Shown: positions 25,187 through 37,405, counted from the stretch's first letter. The stretch is 64,000 nt of DNA from Inia geoffrensis (GCA_036417435.1 CM070910.1:67550784-67614783); one strand, 5' to 3'. The notes: generated from the letters alone by a model not told the origin. Translations and numbers: made by a program.

Positions 25187-25223
25187 CATATTATATATAA
25201 TATATATATAAAATATATATCTC
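25187..25223. repeat. Alternating TA tract in BACH2 3' UTR
   Basis: Almost pure alternating T and A, self-complementary and able to form an AU hairpin in the RNA. Confidence 0.8.
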
Positions 25224-26691
25224 TCTCCATATGCAAAAGTCCTGCATGCCTCGATTTTCTCATCCTAAAACTGGAAACTTCGTTTCTCGTTTATAAACAG
25301 GTTCCAACATTCCTCTTCTTTTGTCTCTGACGCTAGAACTAGTTTGTAATTGTTAAGATGGTCGTTTTTCTTGCTTCACAGTTCACTTTCAAGTTGTGCT
25401 TATTTATGGACAGAATTCAATGTTGGAAGCTTTCTTTGAGGTTTTATTTCAGACCTTTTTTTGTTTGTTTGGTTTGGTTTGGGCACCATCAGATGGTGCC
25501 AGTTGAGTATCGTGGATTTGGTTTTTTCTTGCAGATACTGTACAGTCAAGGTCAACTTTGCCACTTGCACTGAGTTTTGGGTCAAACCTATTTTCTTAAA
25601 TGAAGTTGTCACTTCAGTATAACTCAAGTAAACTGTATATTCTTTGCTTTTAGTTAAAAAAGTAAAACAGTTAGCTAATTAAAAAAAAGCACTCAGGTGA
25701 TAATTATGTAGGAAAAACAATCTTGCCAAATAATGAATTCATCCTAGGATGTAGACAATAATCTGCTTGAATATTTTTATATTTCACCTCCTCCCCACCT
25801 TTTCCTAAGCAAAGTTTAAACGCAGAGAGTTCAGAGTTGATGCTGGATGTTCAGATTCCTAAGTGGGGAAAGAGTTTGGACGTCTCACTCAAAAGCGCAT
25901 CGAAACAGCAGGAATCGTGATTTTGTACCAGAACTCAGCAGGCATTGGCTCCTAAATAGCAAGTTAGAACAGTTTTCTCAGCCCGGGAGTAAGTCCCATT
26001 CATTTCAACACTTCCCCAGGCCTCTGCTTGCTCTCGGAAGCATAGGATAGTAGGAACTTCTCCGTCGAAAGACTTGGCTGCTCAGCAAGCCAGCTTCCCA
26101 GCCCAGGACCTGCCTTCTGCCAGGGACTCACCTGTGGGGGTCTGAATCACAGCCCTGGGGGTGCCGCCCTTAGGTGGCCGTCCTGGGGTTAACGCAGCTG
26201 GCCCAGAGAGAGCAGGACAGATGTTAGCCTGAGGTCTGTCCCTGACGCAGGCAAAAGCATTTCTTTCTCCCTTCTTTCTCCAAATGCTTTGAGTTGAATT
26301 CTGAGATTTTTCCACCCTTCTCTAGTCCGAAGGCAGATTTCATTGTGAGGCTTTGGACACGACATGGCCAGGAGCCCTCCCTGCCCCCCACTCACCAGGC
26401 ACACACCTTACCCTCACCTGATGATCATTTCCTTCTCTTGCTGCAAAACTAGTTGGCTTGCAACCCACAGAGAGCAGCTTCCCTTGGCTCAGGGGGCACG
26501 TTGGCCCCTGGCCACGTTTACAGGAAGGTGTGCCGGACGCCACAGCCGGCGCAGGGGAGAGATCAGCTCTCTCCCTCGTCCGGGCCGGCTGCAGGAAAAG
26601 TCCTGAACAGTCTGATGTGGGGATGGGGTGGTGGGCAGTGGGGACTAGGTGGTTGATTTTGTTTCTTTATTTGTGCCATTGTTTGGAAGAT

Positions 26692-26697
26692 ATTAAA
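26692..26697 (+). terminator. Possible internal poly(A) signal ATTAAA in BACH2 3' UTR
   Basis: ATTAAA about 1.9 kb after the stop codon, within otherwise unique sequence. Its use is inferred only; it could give a shorter 3' UTR. Confidence 0.3.
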
Positions 26698-28156
26698 GCT
26701 GCATGTAAAAGGGGAAATTAGTATACGACGTAGGCGAAAAGTGAAATCATAGTAACATGTTTTAGTATTATAACTTTTTTCTGTACAAATATTAGTGCTA
26801 AATGTTTAAATATGTATGAATGCCAGAAATTTGTTGGTTCATGCGGTAGGATTAAAAAAAAAAAAAAAGGCTTTTCTTTGAAAATAGTTCCACTTTTAAA
26901 ACCTGCCTCTGGGTTTTTGTTTTTTCTCACGTGTGTATGTATGGTGCGTGCTTGTCTGAGACAGACTGTGATCCATCTCTGAGTTGGAGGTACCGTTTTA
27001 CTTGTGGCTGTTGGGGTTTCTTGGCCCTAGTAGAAGAGCTCTGTGCTTCACCGTGAGGTTTGCCATCGGGAAAAGCTGGTGACAGCTCGAATTTAAACTC
27101 GGTGTGAATCACGTGATCCATCACAGGCGTGTGTTCTGGTAGAAGAGTTGGCCAAACAGTATTTTTTTGGCTTTTTAACTCTCTTGTTGCCTTTTTTAAG
27201 TGACCTCCTCTTCTTTGGAAAAAGGAATGTTTTCTGCTTATATCGTAACAAGGTCCAAACCAGCCCGTTGGCGTGACTGACCCTGGTACCAACACACGTG
27301 CATCTGGTAGTCGTGGTCCCATTCGTGCCGTCCCCGTTCTGTTGTCCTGTGCGGCAGGCCTCCCGCTGTGGGGGGGGGAAGGGGTGTCCTCTATTCCCCT
27401 CCCTGCTAACTCAGCCCACAGCCTCCTCCCACCAGCCCCTGCCTCGCGTTTCTTTCTCTGCCCCAGTCACACCCCTGCCACCCTGGCCGTGGGAACTGGT
27501 TAAAAACACTGCTGGAGAAACTGTCTTTCGATTTCTTAGAGATATGAACAAGTCGTTGGGATTTGGTTCACTATCGACCAGGAACAAGCGACTGTCTTTG
27601 TGCAGTTGTTGACGTGACTCGTCTGTGTCTCTTACGGCTCCGAACGATGTGCTTGTCGAGATTATTTCCGGGTTGATTCAAAGGGAGGACTAGCTGAGGA
27701 CCAGAGTCCAAGTTGCCTCAAGTGGAATTTTAAAAACCAGCCTGTCTCCTTTCCCGGGGATCCCTTAGTGCAACTCGTGTCTTTTCTGAGAGAGAAAAGC
27801 AAGTTAACGGCACGGAATGGCATCTGCACGGCATGGTGACATTTAGTGGTATCTTTAAGGGTCCATCCTTACAGAGATATAAAGGACTCTTCCAGCTACG
27901 GAATGTTCAGGAGGGTCCCTGGGACAGGCGAGTTGTGTCTCCAGGTGGCTGGGTCAGGCATGGGCTGTTGGAATGGGGACAGTGGAGGTGGCCCTGTGGC
28001 TAGTTAACATCCACCTGGAACTAGTCCTCCCGTTGGATCTGCCTTTGTTCTACTTGTGTCTCCGGACAACCTCACTTCGTTCAGGTTGGTCAGGCTTGGG
28101 CAGGTGCATGCTTTGCCGTATGTGTCTGTTTCTCTTCGTTATCTGGGGGTGCCTTG

Positions 28157-28162
28157 AATAAA
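28157..28162 (+). terminator. Possible internal poly(A) signal AATAAA in BACH2 3' UTR
   Basis: Canonical AATAAA 3.4 kb after the stop codon, upstream of the SINE insertion. Cleavage here would exclude the SINE from the transcript. Confidence 0.4.
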
Positions 28163-28955
28163 AGAACTTCATGACATACTGATTCTGGAACAAAACCGTT
28201 GCAAAAACGAACAAAGAAAGAGCTGGCAAAGTCACTAGCCCACCTGCTCCTTCTCTTCTGGGTTCCCTAACAATGACTCAGGCGTCAGAGGTGATGCTGC
28301 ACTAGGAAATGTTATTTTGTATAGTATACAAGTAATTTATTAACTGTCTTTCTAAAGGTATGCTGCTTTTAAGATGCACTATGATTTTGGATTTAATCCT
28401 TGTGTTGCTTTCCCAAGGAAGTAAAAAAAAAAAAAAGGCTGGTGATTAGTATGTCAACTGCCACTTCTCCTTGAAAAGGAAGGCAGGGACCAGCAACAGG
28501 ACTTGTATGAGGGGACTGCTAAAAGCCAGGTGGGCACAGTGAAGTCCAGTGTACCATCAAGAGGTCTAAACCTACACTTTCTCTTTTAATGCTTTATGAT
28601 TGCCATTAAAGAAGAAACAAACAAAGGTGTGAAAATGATACGCCTTTTAAGAAACCACTGAATCCTGCCCCTTCAAGCTGATCCACATGCTATGTTGAGC
28701 ATAATCCTCCCAAAATGTGTAAAAGCCTGCAAAGCTCTTTCAAAACCCTATTAGCTACCTAGTTCTATACATTATACCCCATTTCAACTAGAAGCCGCTT
28801 AATACATGACTTCAAACGGTGCCACTAGTGCTTAGCAATGGTTGGAGGAGTTGCCAATCAAGAAGGCAGCCAGAATCAAGTTTTGTCCTCAAATCACTAT
28901 AAATAGGCAAAGAAACATACTCTTTTTTTTTTTTTTTTTTCAAAGAATAAAGCTG

Positions 28956-29083
28956 GGACTTCCCTGGCGGTCCAGTGGTTAAGACTCTGCACTGTCAATG
29001 CAGGGGGCACGGATTCAATCTCTGGTCAGGGAACTAAGATCCCACATGCCACACAGCACGGCCAAAAGAGTAAAAAAAAAAAA
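28956..29083 (+). mobile_element. CHR-type SINE inside the BACH2 3' UTR
   Basis: Short-form SINE in the sense of transcription: 'GGACTTCCCTGGCGGTCC' to 'CACGGCCAAAAGAGT' plus an A run. Perfect 14-base duplication AAAGAATAAAGCTG at 28942-28955 and 29084-29097. The pre-insertion site is therefore known. Confidence 0.95.
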
Positions 29084-30612
29084 AAAAGAATAAAGCTGCT
29101 CACTGGACGATGAGTTGGTCTTTCATCCCCAAATTGAGGATTTTGATGTAGGTTCAGTTCCTGGCGAGTCAGTCCTCAGATCAACGCCTGTGTGGAGTTA
29201 GCATTCATGCAGGCAGTCTGTGTGCATGGGGGCATTGTGTTCTAGCTGTGTGTGCCAAGTACAGCCCGAGCCATCTCCTGACCCAGGCATCCAAGACGGA
29301 TGCTGTAGAATAGAATATATTTGTACACAAAACTGCGTGCAAATAGTCTTTGTACATAGAAAAGACCTATTGTGGCAGATGGAGGATAAATTATTCAACC
29401 GACGGTGCAAAAACATTTCTTGCAAAAAAAAGTGTATAGTATTTTCCTACACTCCACCCCAGGAGATAATATTTATATCACATGGATATCAGTGCATTTT
29501 CATTGCAATATGAAAAGGATGCTGCCATTTTGTGAAGAAAACCCAGTTGGTTGCAGAGGCCCACTTTCGTAGCTTTGATTGCCTGTTGTGACGTGGTGTG
29601 TGCATTGCACTCTCAAGCAATGGACAAACAGCTCTGACTTTCCTTTCCATTCCAGTGGACTGACCTCAGATAACACAGTGGCCTCCTTAGACACAGAAGT
29701 GCACCCAGAGCCTTCATTTCAGGTAGACTCCCCTGCGGTGCCAGACGTTCCCGTGGGGACAGGAAAGAGTGAAGGGACTTGAACAAAAAGGGTTTTTCCT
29801 ACAGTTTGATGCTAAGTCTTCTACCAAAACATGTCTGGAGACAGAGGGGTGACCTCCAAATGAGTCCTAACAATGCATTTCGCACGTGTAAATGCTGGGA
29901 TGCCCGTTCATGCGCCGAGGTAAAAGACCTGCCACTTCTAGTGTGATCGGGAAGCTTCCACAGGCGTGCAGGAGCTTCGGGCGCTGGTGAGACACGGTGA
30001 GCCATTCAAGGCAAGCACCACCTTTGCTTGTGAGGCCCGAAGGGCCCGTGAGAATTTGTTCCAGAACCAGTGTGATGCAAGTGCACCTCTAATCTATGCC
30101 TTACAAACTCCAGAGGCCATATTCAAAACAGGGTCTTCTCAGTGTATGCAAGGGGCTGCAGCCCCTCTCCTCTTCCTCCCCAGGTCAAACAATACGGACA
30201 GTTTTCACACATATCTACCTGTATAACCCTCTGTACCTCTCATAACTGGTCAACGACTGTAACAGGTTACATCAGGTGTTTTTCTACATACTTTTTACAC
30301 AGATTCTATGCGATTAATGTAACTTAATTCAATGCATCATTTTATTGTACTAGTTCTTAGGCTTGTCTTTATTTTCTAAGTGATTGTGGTTTTTCTTGTG
30401 GTTTTTAATTGTAAAAAATGAAATGGCTGTTGATGCTTATTCTCTGTAACTAAGAATTTTTACCTTTTTGGGGAAAAAAAAAAGCATTGCTATGAACTAA
30501 TGAATTGAAACTTCATTTACTCATTGTAAATATACTATTGTGCAAAAAAAAACAACTCAATTGAATTGCTAGTGTTAACTGAATTTTGTCTAGACACCAT
30601 TTCTGTTGATGA

Positions 30613-30618
30613 AATAAA
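30613..30618 (+). terminator. BACH2: Distal BACH2 poly(A) signal AATAAA
   Basis: AATAAA followed after about 20 bases by a CA and then a T/G-rich stretch (30637-30665). Its distance from the stop codon matches the length of the long human BACH2 3' UTR, so I take it as the main transcript end. Confidence 0.75.
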
Positions 30619-30832
30619 GACATATCATTACACATTGTAAACTGATTTTCTCTGATCCCTGTGTTAGAGATTACAGAGCTGGAGGCCTTAGGAACTCTTT
30701 CCTCCCAGAGAAGCCAGGTCTCTTCCTCTTGTTTGGACCCTTATCTGCTACCTGATTAATCTGATTAGAAATCTTAAAAATGTGATAACTAATGCGATTC
30801 CTCAACTCCCAATTTTAAAAATCCCTAGTGCC

Positions 30833-30954
30833 GGGACTTCCCTGGTGGTCCAGTGGTTAAGACTCCACGCTCCCAGTGCAAGGGGCATGGGTTCGATCCC
30901 TGGTTGGGGAACTAAGACCCTGCACGCCACACGGCACAGCCAAAAACACCCCAC
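30833..30954 (+). mobile_element. CHR-type SINE, short form
   Basis: 'GGGACTTCCCTGGTGGTCC' to 'CAGCCAAAAACACC'. Perfect 16-base duplication AAAAATCCCTAGTGCC at 30817-30832 and 30955-30970. It lies about 200 bases after the BACH2 poly(A) signal. Confidence 0.96.
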
Positions 30955-32904
30955 AAAAATCCCTAGTGCCTATGAGAGTAAACAAAAGGCATTAAGCCCA
31001 GTTTCCTGGTTTTGATATTGTGTTATAGCCATGCAAAACGTCACCATTGGGGGAAGCTGGGAGAAGAATATTGTTTCTTAAGGGCATGTGAATCTACATT
31101 TATCTGAAAATAATAGGTTTAATTGGAAATAAAAAGGTAGTGAAAGTAAATGGGGAAGAGGAAGAACCAGTGCCAAGATACAGTGAATTGCAGGGCAAAG
31201 ATTTTAGAATTGTGATTAGGGTGTGCATACATCTAAGCCAGAAAAGAATATTTGATCATGTGAGTCTTGGATTTTGATGTAAAGGGAAAACAAGATATTG
31301 AATGGTGGGCAGGCCAGACAACTTGAGTACGCGGGACTCATAAGTGGTCTGGCCAAGCTGGCAGTGAGGATGGATTCACGTGATGGCAGGAGAATGCAGT
31401 GCTGCCGGGATCTGAGCTTCCAGAAGTGCATGGCCTTACCCCACCTACCAGGTGGGAAAACTGAAATTACCAGTTGCTGAACTCCACTCCCTCCATGGGC
31501 TCCCCACTGAGGCGAGGGCTTCAGGGACCATATAACGGGGTTAGCAGACGTGCACTGTTGTGAAACACCTTAGGTGTCAGAGGTAAAATAGAGTCCTTTG
31601 CCTGAAGACATGAAGTTATTCAATCCATTCTAGGAAAACGGTGTGTCATGGTCCCAAAGTTTTCTGTAGGAAAAACCTGGTCACTTCGAACTGATGGTCA
31701 TATGCACCTTCGACCCTAACATTAGTGCTTGTGGCAGGAATGACAATTGTGGTTTGATACAGAACAAGGCCCTTATATCCTGCAGAAGGGAAGCATTCAA
31801 ACACCACCCAGCCCCAAATGGGCGGCAGCCATTCTCTTTCCTACTTTGAATGTGCACCTTAGGTGTGACTTGTATCTACTTCCAGAGCACAGTGAGGAAT
31901 CTCAGTCTGCCTACTCCCTGCCAGCAGGTCTGTTGTATGCTGTATGGAAAAAAAAAGAGCTCTTCTTTGAAATAGTTCTAGAACTTTCCACCGTTCTCCA
32001 ATTCATCACCTTCGCCTCCTCAGTTAGGATGCATCGGCAGGACCATACTCCACGTCTAACGCCAGCTCCTGATGGTGCCCAGAGTGGGATGGGCTTCCAA
32101 TTCTCCCCACTGAGCACCTCTGCCTTTCTGGTATAAATGAATACGATACTTCCTGGTATCAGAGAATCCAGGTCCAGAGATATGGAGAAAGCCGCGCATC
32201 CCACATCACCTTATGAAATTTCCTTTCATTTGACTCAAGAGCATGATCCCTTCTGTCCCTACACCCACCCCCTGGCTCCTACAGATCCCAACATCTACTT
32301 GCTACTGGCTGCTTTGTCAGCCAGAAAGAGGCATGACTGGTTCTCCGTGGCTAGTTTTCACTCCCTCTCCTTGAAGACAAATGTACCCGAGGCAGTGACC
32401 CTCATGCTAAAGCAATGGACGGAAACCTTCAGAGACACAGCAACATTTACTAGAAGCATTACATTTTACACTGCATCCTTTTAACTTCTTTTTTTAACCT
32501 CTATTTGTGCTTTACAGTTGATGACCCTATAAAGGCTTTTGAGAGTGAAGGAAATTTAAATTATAAGAAAAGCTATGGGGGAGGTGGGGAAGGCTGCCAT
32601 ATGGGCTCTTGAAAGAGTCTCTCATAATAAACCTGCGGACAAGGCAGGACAAGACACCAGGGAATAAGGATTAGACTGGAGGGTCGCAAGTGATGGGTAA
32701 CGTCTGGTCTTTGGCATCCATACATAAGCATGCATGCACTCAGCCAACACTGGGCTACATACTGGGCATCCAAGATTTAAAATGCACACAGCCTTATCCT
32801 GAAAGCTTTCACAGGCTAGTCAGGTAGACAGATGTACAAACAAATCATTGTGCAGGGGCCTCATGATGGTCACAGACAAGAGAGAGGGCAGGGCTTCCTG
32901 AGAG

Positions 32905-33110
32905 GAGCATGGGCCTCAGAGCAACTAGATCTGGGTTTGAGTTCCAGCTGCAAAACAGGCACTTCAGTTGGAATTTAGCTGTGGGGCAAGTCACTTGATC
33001 TCTCTGAGCCTTCTCTGATCTATAAAATGAGGACAAACAACAACTTTACACATTTGCATGCGGTATAGATCATGTGGCCTAAGCACCTGGAATATGGTAT
33101 GCCCCTTAAA
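32905..33110 (+). repeat. MIR-like relic
   Basis: 'GGGTTTGAGTTCCAGC', 'GGGCAAGTCACTTGATCTCT', 'CTATAAAATGAGGACAA' match the MIR core. Confidence 0.7.
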
Positions 33111-33344
33111 ATGGCACCCATCTGGGCTTGGCCCCAGCATCGTTTTCACCCACCTGGCCTTCACAGGCTCTTCTACCAATTCATTGTGGAAAAGATCACA
33201 CCCCTCTTCACATCTCCACACCTCACTTCCTCCTCTGCAAATTGGAACAGAGAAGACTCAGGAGCCATTTGGGCTAGAAGCACAGACCAGCCCCAGCCAG
33301 CACTGGGCTCCGTTCTGCAAAATCCTGGGCAGTTACCCAGGGTA

Positions 33345-33600
33345 TTAGGGTTCTCCAGAGAGACGGAACCAATAGGAGACTTTATAGAGAGACAGATATA
33401 GATATAGATACAGGTTGATCGATTGGTTGATTTGTTTGTATTGGCCCACACAATTATGGAGGCTAAGAAATTCCACAATCTACCTTTTGCAAGCTGGAGG
33501 CCCAGGAAAGCCGGTGGCATAGTTCTGAGAACTATAGAGCCAATGATATAAGTCCCAGTCCAAGGGAGAAGGCTGATGTTCCAGCTCAAATAGAAAGCAA
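33345..33600. repeat. Ancient interspersed repeat, family uncertain
   Basis: 'TTAGGGTTCTCCAGAGAGAC', 'GGAACCAATAGGAGAC' and 'TGGAGGCTAAGAAATTCC' belong to a common old mammalian repeat. A GATATA-type simple repeat lies at 33395-33412. Confidence 0.5.
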
Positions 33601-34343
33601 ATTCTATTTGCTTTCTCCAAATAATTTGCAGGCATCTTTATTTACCACAACTAGATGCACTTCTTGAAATCTCTAACAAATTTCCAGAGCACTTTCATCT
33701 AAATTATTGGAGTAAGAGAATTTTTAAAAACTGTAAAAAATACTATCACTGGAAATGTTAAGCCTAGCCACTTACCCATATTCAGGATACTGAGTATCTT
33801 GCACTTGTTCCTTTTGATAGACTCCCCCTCCTTCTTCATCCTGCTCTCTTCCCTTAGGAGCTAACCTGTTCAGGCGATAAGGATTCTCAGCAGATCTCCC
33901 TTCCAGTGGAAAATAGTATTTAGAAATCCTGATCTGGGTCTCAGGTGTGTTAATGACATATTGCTACAGGGTGTCATTTCTTCGAGACCCTTTAAGGAAC
34001 AGAAATAAGGGATATGTATTTTAAACAATCATGAGTTCATGCTGACATTTCCAATTCACACAAAATAGTATAGGATTTCACCCCTATTTTTTTTTTAATT
34101 TCATGCTTGGATCTCTTTTCTCTTTCACTAAATATCTTAATTCCTAAAAATATTAACATATTACATATTTCTTTATCCAACAATATACATACAATAGTTT
34201 TAAAATTACAGTGTTAATACTAACAGTAAAACTGCTGCGTGAGGTATAAGATTTCTTTGCAGTTCTTTTAGTCCTTAGAATATATCCCACTCATGATGTA
34301 CAGTCCGAGCGCTGTGTTCACATGTCACTTAAAATAATGATTT

Positions 34344-35208
34344 CACTACAATGAGGTATCACCTCACACCAGTCAGAATGGCCATCATCAAAAAATCTAC
34401 AAACAATAAATGCTGGAGAGGGTGTGGAGAAAAGGGAACCCTCTTGCACTGTTGGTGGGAATGTAAATTGAAACAGCCACTATGGAGAACAGTATGGAGG
34501 TTCCTTAAAAAACTAAAAATAGAATTACCATATGACCCAGCAATCCCACTACTGAGCATATACCCTGAGAAGACCATAATTCGAAAAGAGACATGTACTA
34601 CAATGTTCATTGCAGCTCTATTTACAATAGCCAGGACATGGAAGCAACCTAAGTGTCCATTGACAGATGAATGGATAAAGAAGATGTGGCACATATATAC
34701 AATGAAATATTACTCAGCCATGAAAAGAAATGAAATTGAGTTATTTGTAGGGAGGTGGATGGACCTAGAGTCTGTCATACAGGGTGAAGTAAGACACAAA
34801 GAGAAAACCAAATACTGTATGCTAACACGTATATATGGAATCTAAAAAAAAAGAAAAATGGTCATGAAGAACCTAGGGGCAGGATGGGAATAAAGACACA
34901 GACTTACTAGAGAATGGACTTGACACGGGGAAGGGGAAGGGGAAGCTGGGACAAAGTGAGAGAGTGACATGGACACATATACACTACCAAACGTAAAATA
35001 GACAGCTAGCGGGAAGCAGCCGCATAGCACAGGGAGATCAGCTCTGTGCTTTGTGATCCCCTAGAGGGGTAGGATAGGGAGGGTGGGAGGAAGATGCAAG
35101 AGGGAGGAGATATGGGGATATATGTATATGCATAACTGATTCACTTTGTTATAAAGCAGAAACTAACACACCATTGTAAAGCAATTATACTCCAATAAAG
35201 ATGTTAAA
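34344..35208 (+). mobile_element. 5'-truncated L1 with end of ORF2
   Basis: The element starts inside ORF2 and runs to the 3' end 'CCAATAAAGATGTTAAAA'. A perfect 13-base duplication AAAATAATGATTT lies at 34331-34343 and 35209-35221, so both borders are known. The ORF2 C-terminal frame is open from 34351 to the stop at 34845 (164 codons: [15 protein letters not shown], then the region with [14 protein letters not shown]). It lacks the endonuclease and reverse-transcriptase cores, so it cannot move. Few disabling changes suggest a fairly young insertion. Confidence 0.95.
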
Positions 35209-35989
35209 AAAATAATGATTTTTTTCTATGTGGTTATATTTCTCTTGTTTACACAGTTTCATTTATTTAGATTTATTTTCCATTTCTGCATTTTTTCTTT
35301 CTGATTTAATTCAATCTTTTAATATATGAAACACTTCCATAGTTCAAAAGTAAAAGGTTATAAAAAGGCAAACTCAACACTTTATATAGGTAAAATATAT
35401 GGTATGTGAATTATATCTAAATAAAGCTGTAATTTAAAAAAGAAAAGCCATGCATATTTCCATGTAAAAATACTTAAGTGGTGGCTTCAAGATACCATAC
35501 AGTACCCTTTTTATGAGGTTCTAATGTATCATGCAAAAACAAGCAAATATATGTATATTCTTTTCCTCATTCTTTCATTGTACTTTTTTCCCCTTAACAC
35601 TGTATCTCATAGATTACATGAAGATCTTCTTCAGAAATTGCTTTTACGTTAGCAACATTTGCAATTGTGAGTTCAGACTCCATAAAGCAAATCTACTACT
35701 TTGTTTCCTTAAGAAAAATACTGATTCCTTCAGTTGGCTTCTGTAAGTATGCCAAATTGGCAATGAGGTCTTTCCAAGCAAATATTTTTATACCCAGCTT
35801 CCCCCCCTTCCCCATTAAAGAGAATACCAGTAAAAATGAGAGACTTTGTAAGGGCTTAAATTATAAGGTCATTCTTTTCTGAAAGATAATTTTGCTGGAA
35901 ATCTTAAGTTATTTTTGAGGCACATATGCTATTTTCTCAATAAATATTTTTTGATGAATGCTATCATTAAGCACTCATGGTGAAAACCA

Positions 35990-36370
35990 GTATTCAACCA
36001 ATTGCTAAGTTTTGTCACTTTCATCTCCTACATATTCTAAAATCAATCCCCTAGCCTACCTGCCATCTCCCTCAGGTCCTCATCTTCCCTAGCCTGGATC
36101 ACTGCAACAGCATCTCAAAATCCTGCTTCTCAAGGCCAACAGATCTTACTAATGCAAATCAGATCACCAGCACCCCAAGCTTAAAATCCTTCAGTGATGC
36201 TCCCCAACCCCGCCCTAAGACGAGCTCTTATGGCGGCTTCAAAGTCTCACCCCTTCCTCCCCCTCCAGCCTCACCTCGCGCTTTATGCTCCAGCAACACC
36301 GAATGCCTTGTGATTGCACACCCTCTACTCTTTCCCTTTCCACTACCTGGAATGCTGGCTGACTAACTTC
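35990..36370 (+). repeat. L2-like LINE relic
   Basis: 'CCTGGATCACTGCAACAGC', 'CTTAAAATCCTTCAGTGATG', 'CTCCAGCAACACCGAATG' follow the order of L2 text also seen at 20480-20930. Confidence 0.55.
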
Positions 36371-36851
36371 TCTTCAGAAGCGAAGGTAGGTGGTTGGGGG
36401 GAGAATCTAGGAAACCAGTATTCTTCCAGAGAACATTTTCTCCCAAATGGGGCCTTTTTGAAAACTTTAAAAATATGCAATAAATTGTTATGACAGTTGT
36501 AAGTTGTTAAAGTGGACAAAACAGGAGGAAAGGACTAGGGATCAAGATCAAATCCCTCGTTGAGGTAGCAGCGGAAGTTGGCTTTATTTCCCCACCAATC
36601 AATGGCGCAGGCCCAGCCTCCGGAGGCTAGACCCTACAGGCACCTCAGATTCCTGCAGGTTCTAAGAGACGACGCCGGTAGTCTACCTCTAAAAAGCACT
36701 CCTCTCCCTCCCACCCCACTGGCCTGGTATCCCCTCCTCGAAGCTCCAAACTCCCTGAGGTAAATTGCTTATCATTCAGTAACGTGTCTGAGGGAAAACA
36801 GTGCTTACTCGGTTAACAATCAATCGAAATAATAGAATAAAGAACTAAATA

Positions 36852-37190
36852 GGGCTTCCCTGGTGGCGCAGTGGTTGCGAATCCGCCTGCCAACACGGGG
36901 ACACGGGTTCAAGCTCTGGTCCGGGAAGATCCCACACGCCGCGGAGCAACTAAGCCCGTGCGCCGCAACTACTGAGCCTGCGCTCTAGAGTCCGGGAGCC
37001 ACAACTACTGAGCCCGCGTGCCGCAACTACTGAAGCCCACGCGCCTAGAGCCCGTGCTCCGGAACAAGAGAAGCCACCGCAGTGAGAAGCCCGCGCCCCA
37101 CAACGAAGAGTAGCCCCCGCGCGCAGCAGCGAGGACCCAACACAGCCAAAAATAAATAAATAAATAAAATAAATTTATTTGAAAAAGAAT
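36852..37190 (+). mobile_element. CHR-type SINE, long form
   Basis: 'GGGCTTCCCTGGTGGCGCAG' through long-form body to (AAAT)n tail. Duplication AACTAAATA at 36843-36851 and 37191-37199. Very CpG-rich and directly upstream of the CASP8AP2 CpG island, so it may inflate island calls. Confidence 0.94.
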
Positions 37191-37369
37191 AACTAAATAA
37201 ATGACAGGGCTTTCTCAGATGTTACTTTCCCTTTCATTAAAGATTTTCTCCCAGACACCGCCCCAACCTCGGCCAAGGTCCTGCCCCTAGGGTAGCGGAG
37301 CCGCGCCCCTCCTTCCCCGTCAGCTCAGACCCCGCCCCTTTCCCTGAAGCCCCTAGAAGACTACGGGAG

Positions 37370-37380
37370 TTTGGCGCCAA
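37370..37380. promoter_or_regulatory. E2F-type palindrome TTTGGCGCCAA
   Basis: The sequence matches the E2F consensus TTTSGCGC in both directions around the core TTGGCGCCAA. It sits upstream of the presumed first exon in the CpG island. Confidence 0.65.
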
Positions 37381-37405
37381 CCGTGTTTTTTTAATCCCTC
37401 CCAAA

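Larger units (their letters stand above)
1..30640 (+). other. BACH2: BACH2 gene, 3' portion (three coding exons and 3' UTR)
   Basis: The gene runs left to right and its 5' part, including the exon for the first ~81 residues, is outside the window. Three exons splice in frame (531 + 69 + 160 codons). With ~81 missing residues this gives about 841 residues, the length I know for human BACH2. The protein is a nuclear BTB-bZIP repressor. It pairs with small MAF proteins on Maf recognition elements, represses plasma-cell and effector T-cell programmes, and is controlled by heme and by Akt phosphorylation. The transcript end is set by the AATAAA at 30613. No frameshift or premature stop is seen in the visible coding part. 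Confidence 0.96.
24764..30640 (+). other. BACH2: BACH2 3' untranslated region (~5.9 kb)
   Basis: From the TAG at 24761 to about 20 bases after the AATAAA at 30613 there is no credible coding frame. The stretch is mostly free of old repeats and rich in A/T runs, as expected for a long conserved 3' UTR. The length agrees with the long BACH2 3' UTR known in human. It holds an alternating TA tract (about 25187-25223), possible internal poly(A) signals, and one inserted SINE (28956-29083). The exact cleavage site is inferred. Confidence 0.85.
30641..37254. other. Intergenic gap between BACH2 and CASP8AP2
   Basis: About 6.6 kb without any credible gene on either strand. It holds a sense SINE (30833-30954), a MIR-like piece (about 32905-33110), an old repeat (about 33345-33600), a 5'-truncated L1 (34344-35208), an L2-like piece (about 35990-36370) and a long SINE (36852-37190). 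About 31000-32900 and 33610-34330 look unique. Open frames at 31747-32136 and 32137-32484 resemble nothing I know. Nothing here looks like a connexin gene. Confidence 0.8.

Noticed and set aside
31747..32484. Two adjacent sense frames of 129 and 115 codons in the intergenic gap
   Set aside because: They are not similar to any protein I recognise, including connexins. There is no promoter, splice pattern or poly(A) signal.
34351..34845. A 164-codon frame as a possible gene
   Set aside because: It is the C-terminal end of L1 ORF2 inside a 5'-truncated element with target duplications, not a host gene.
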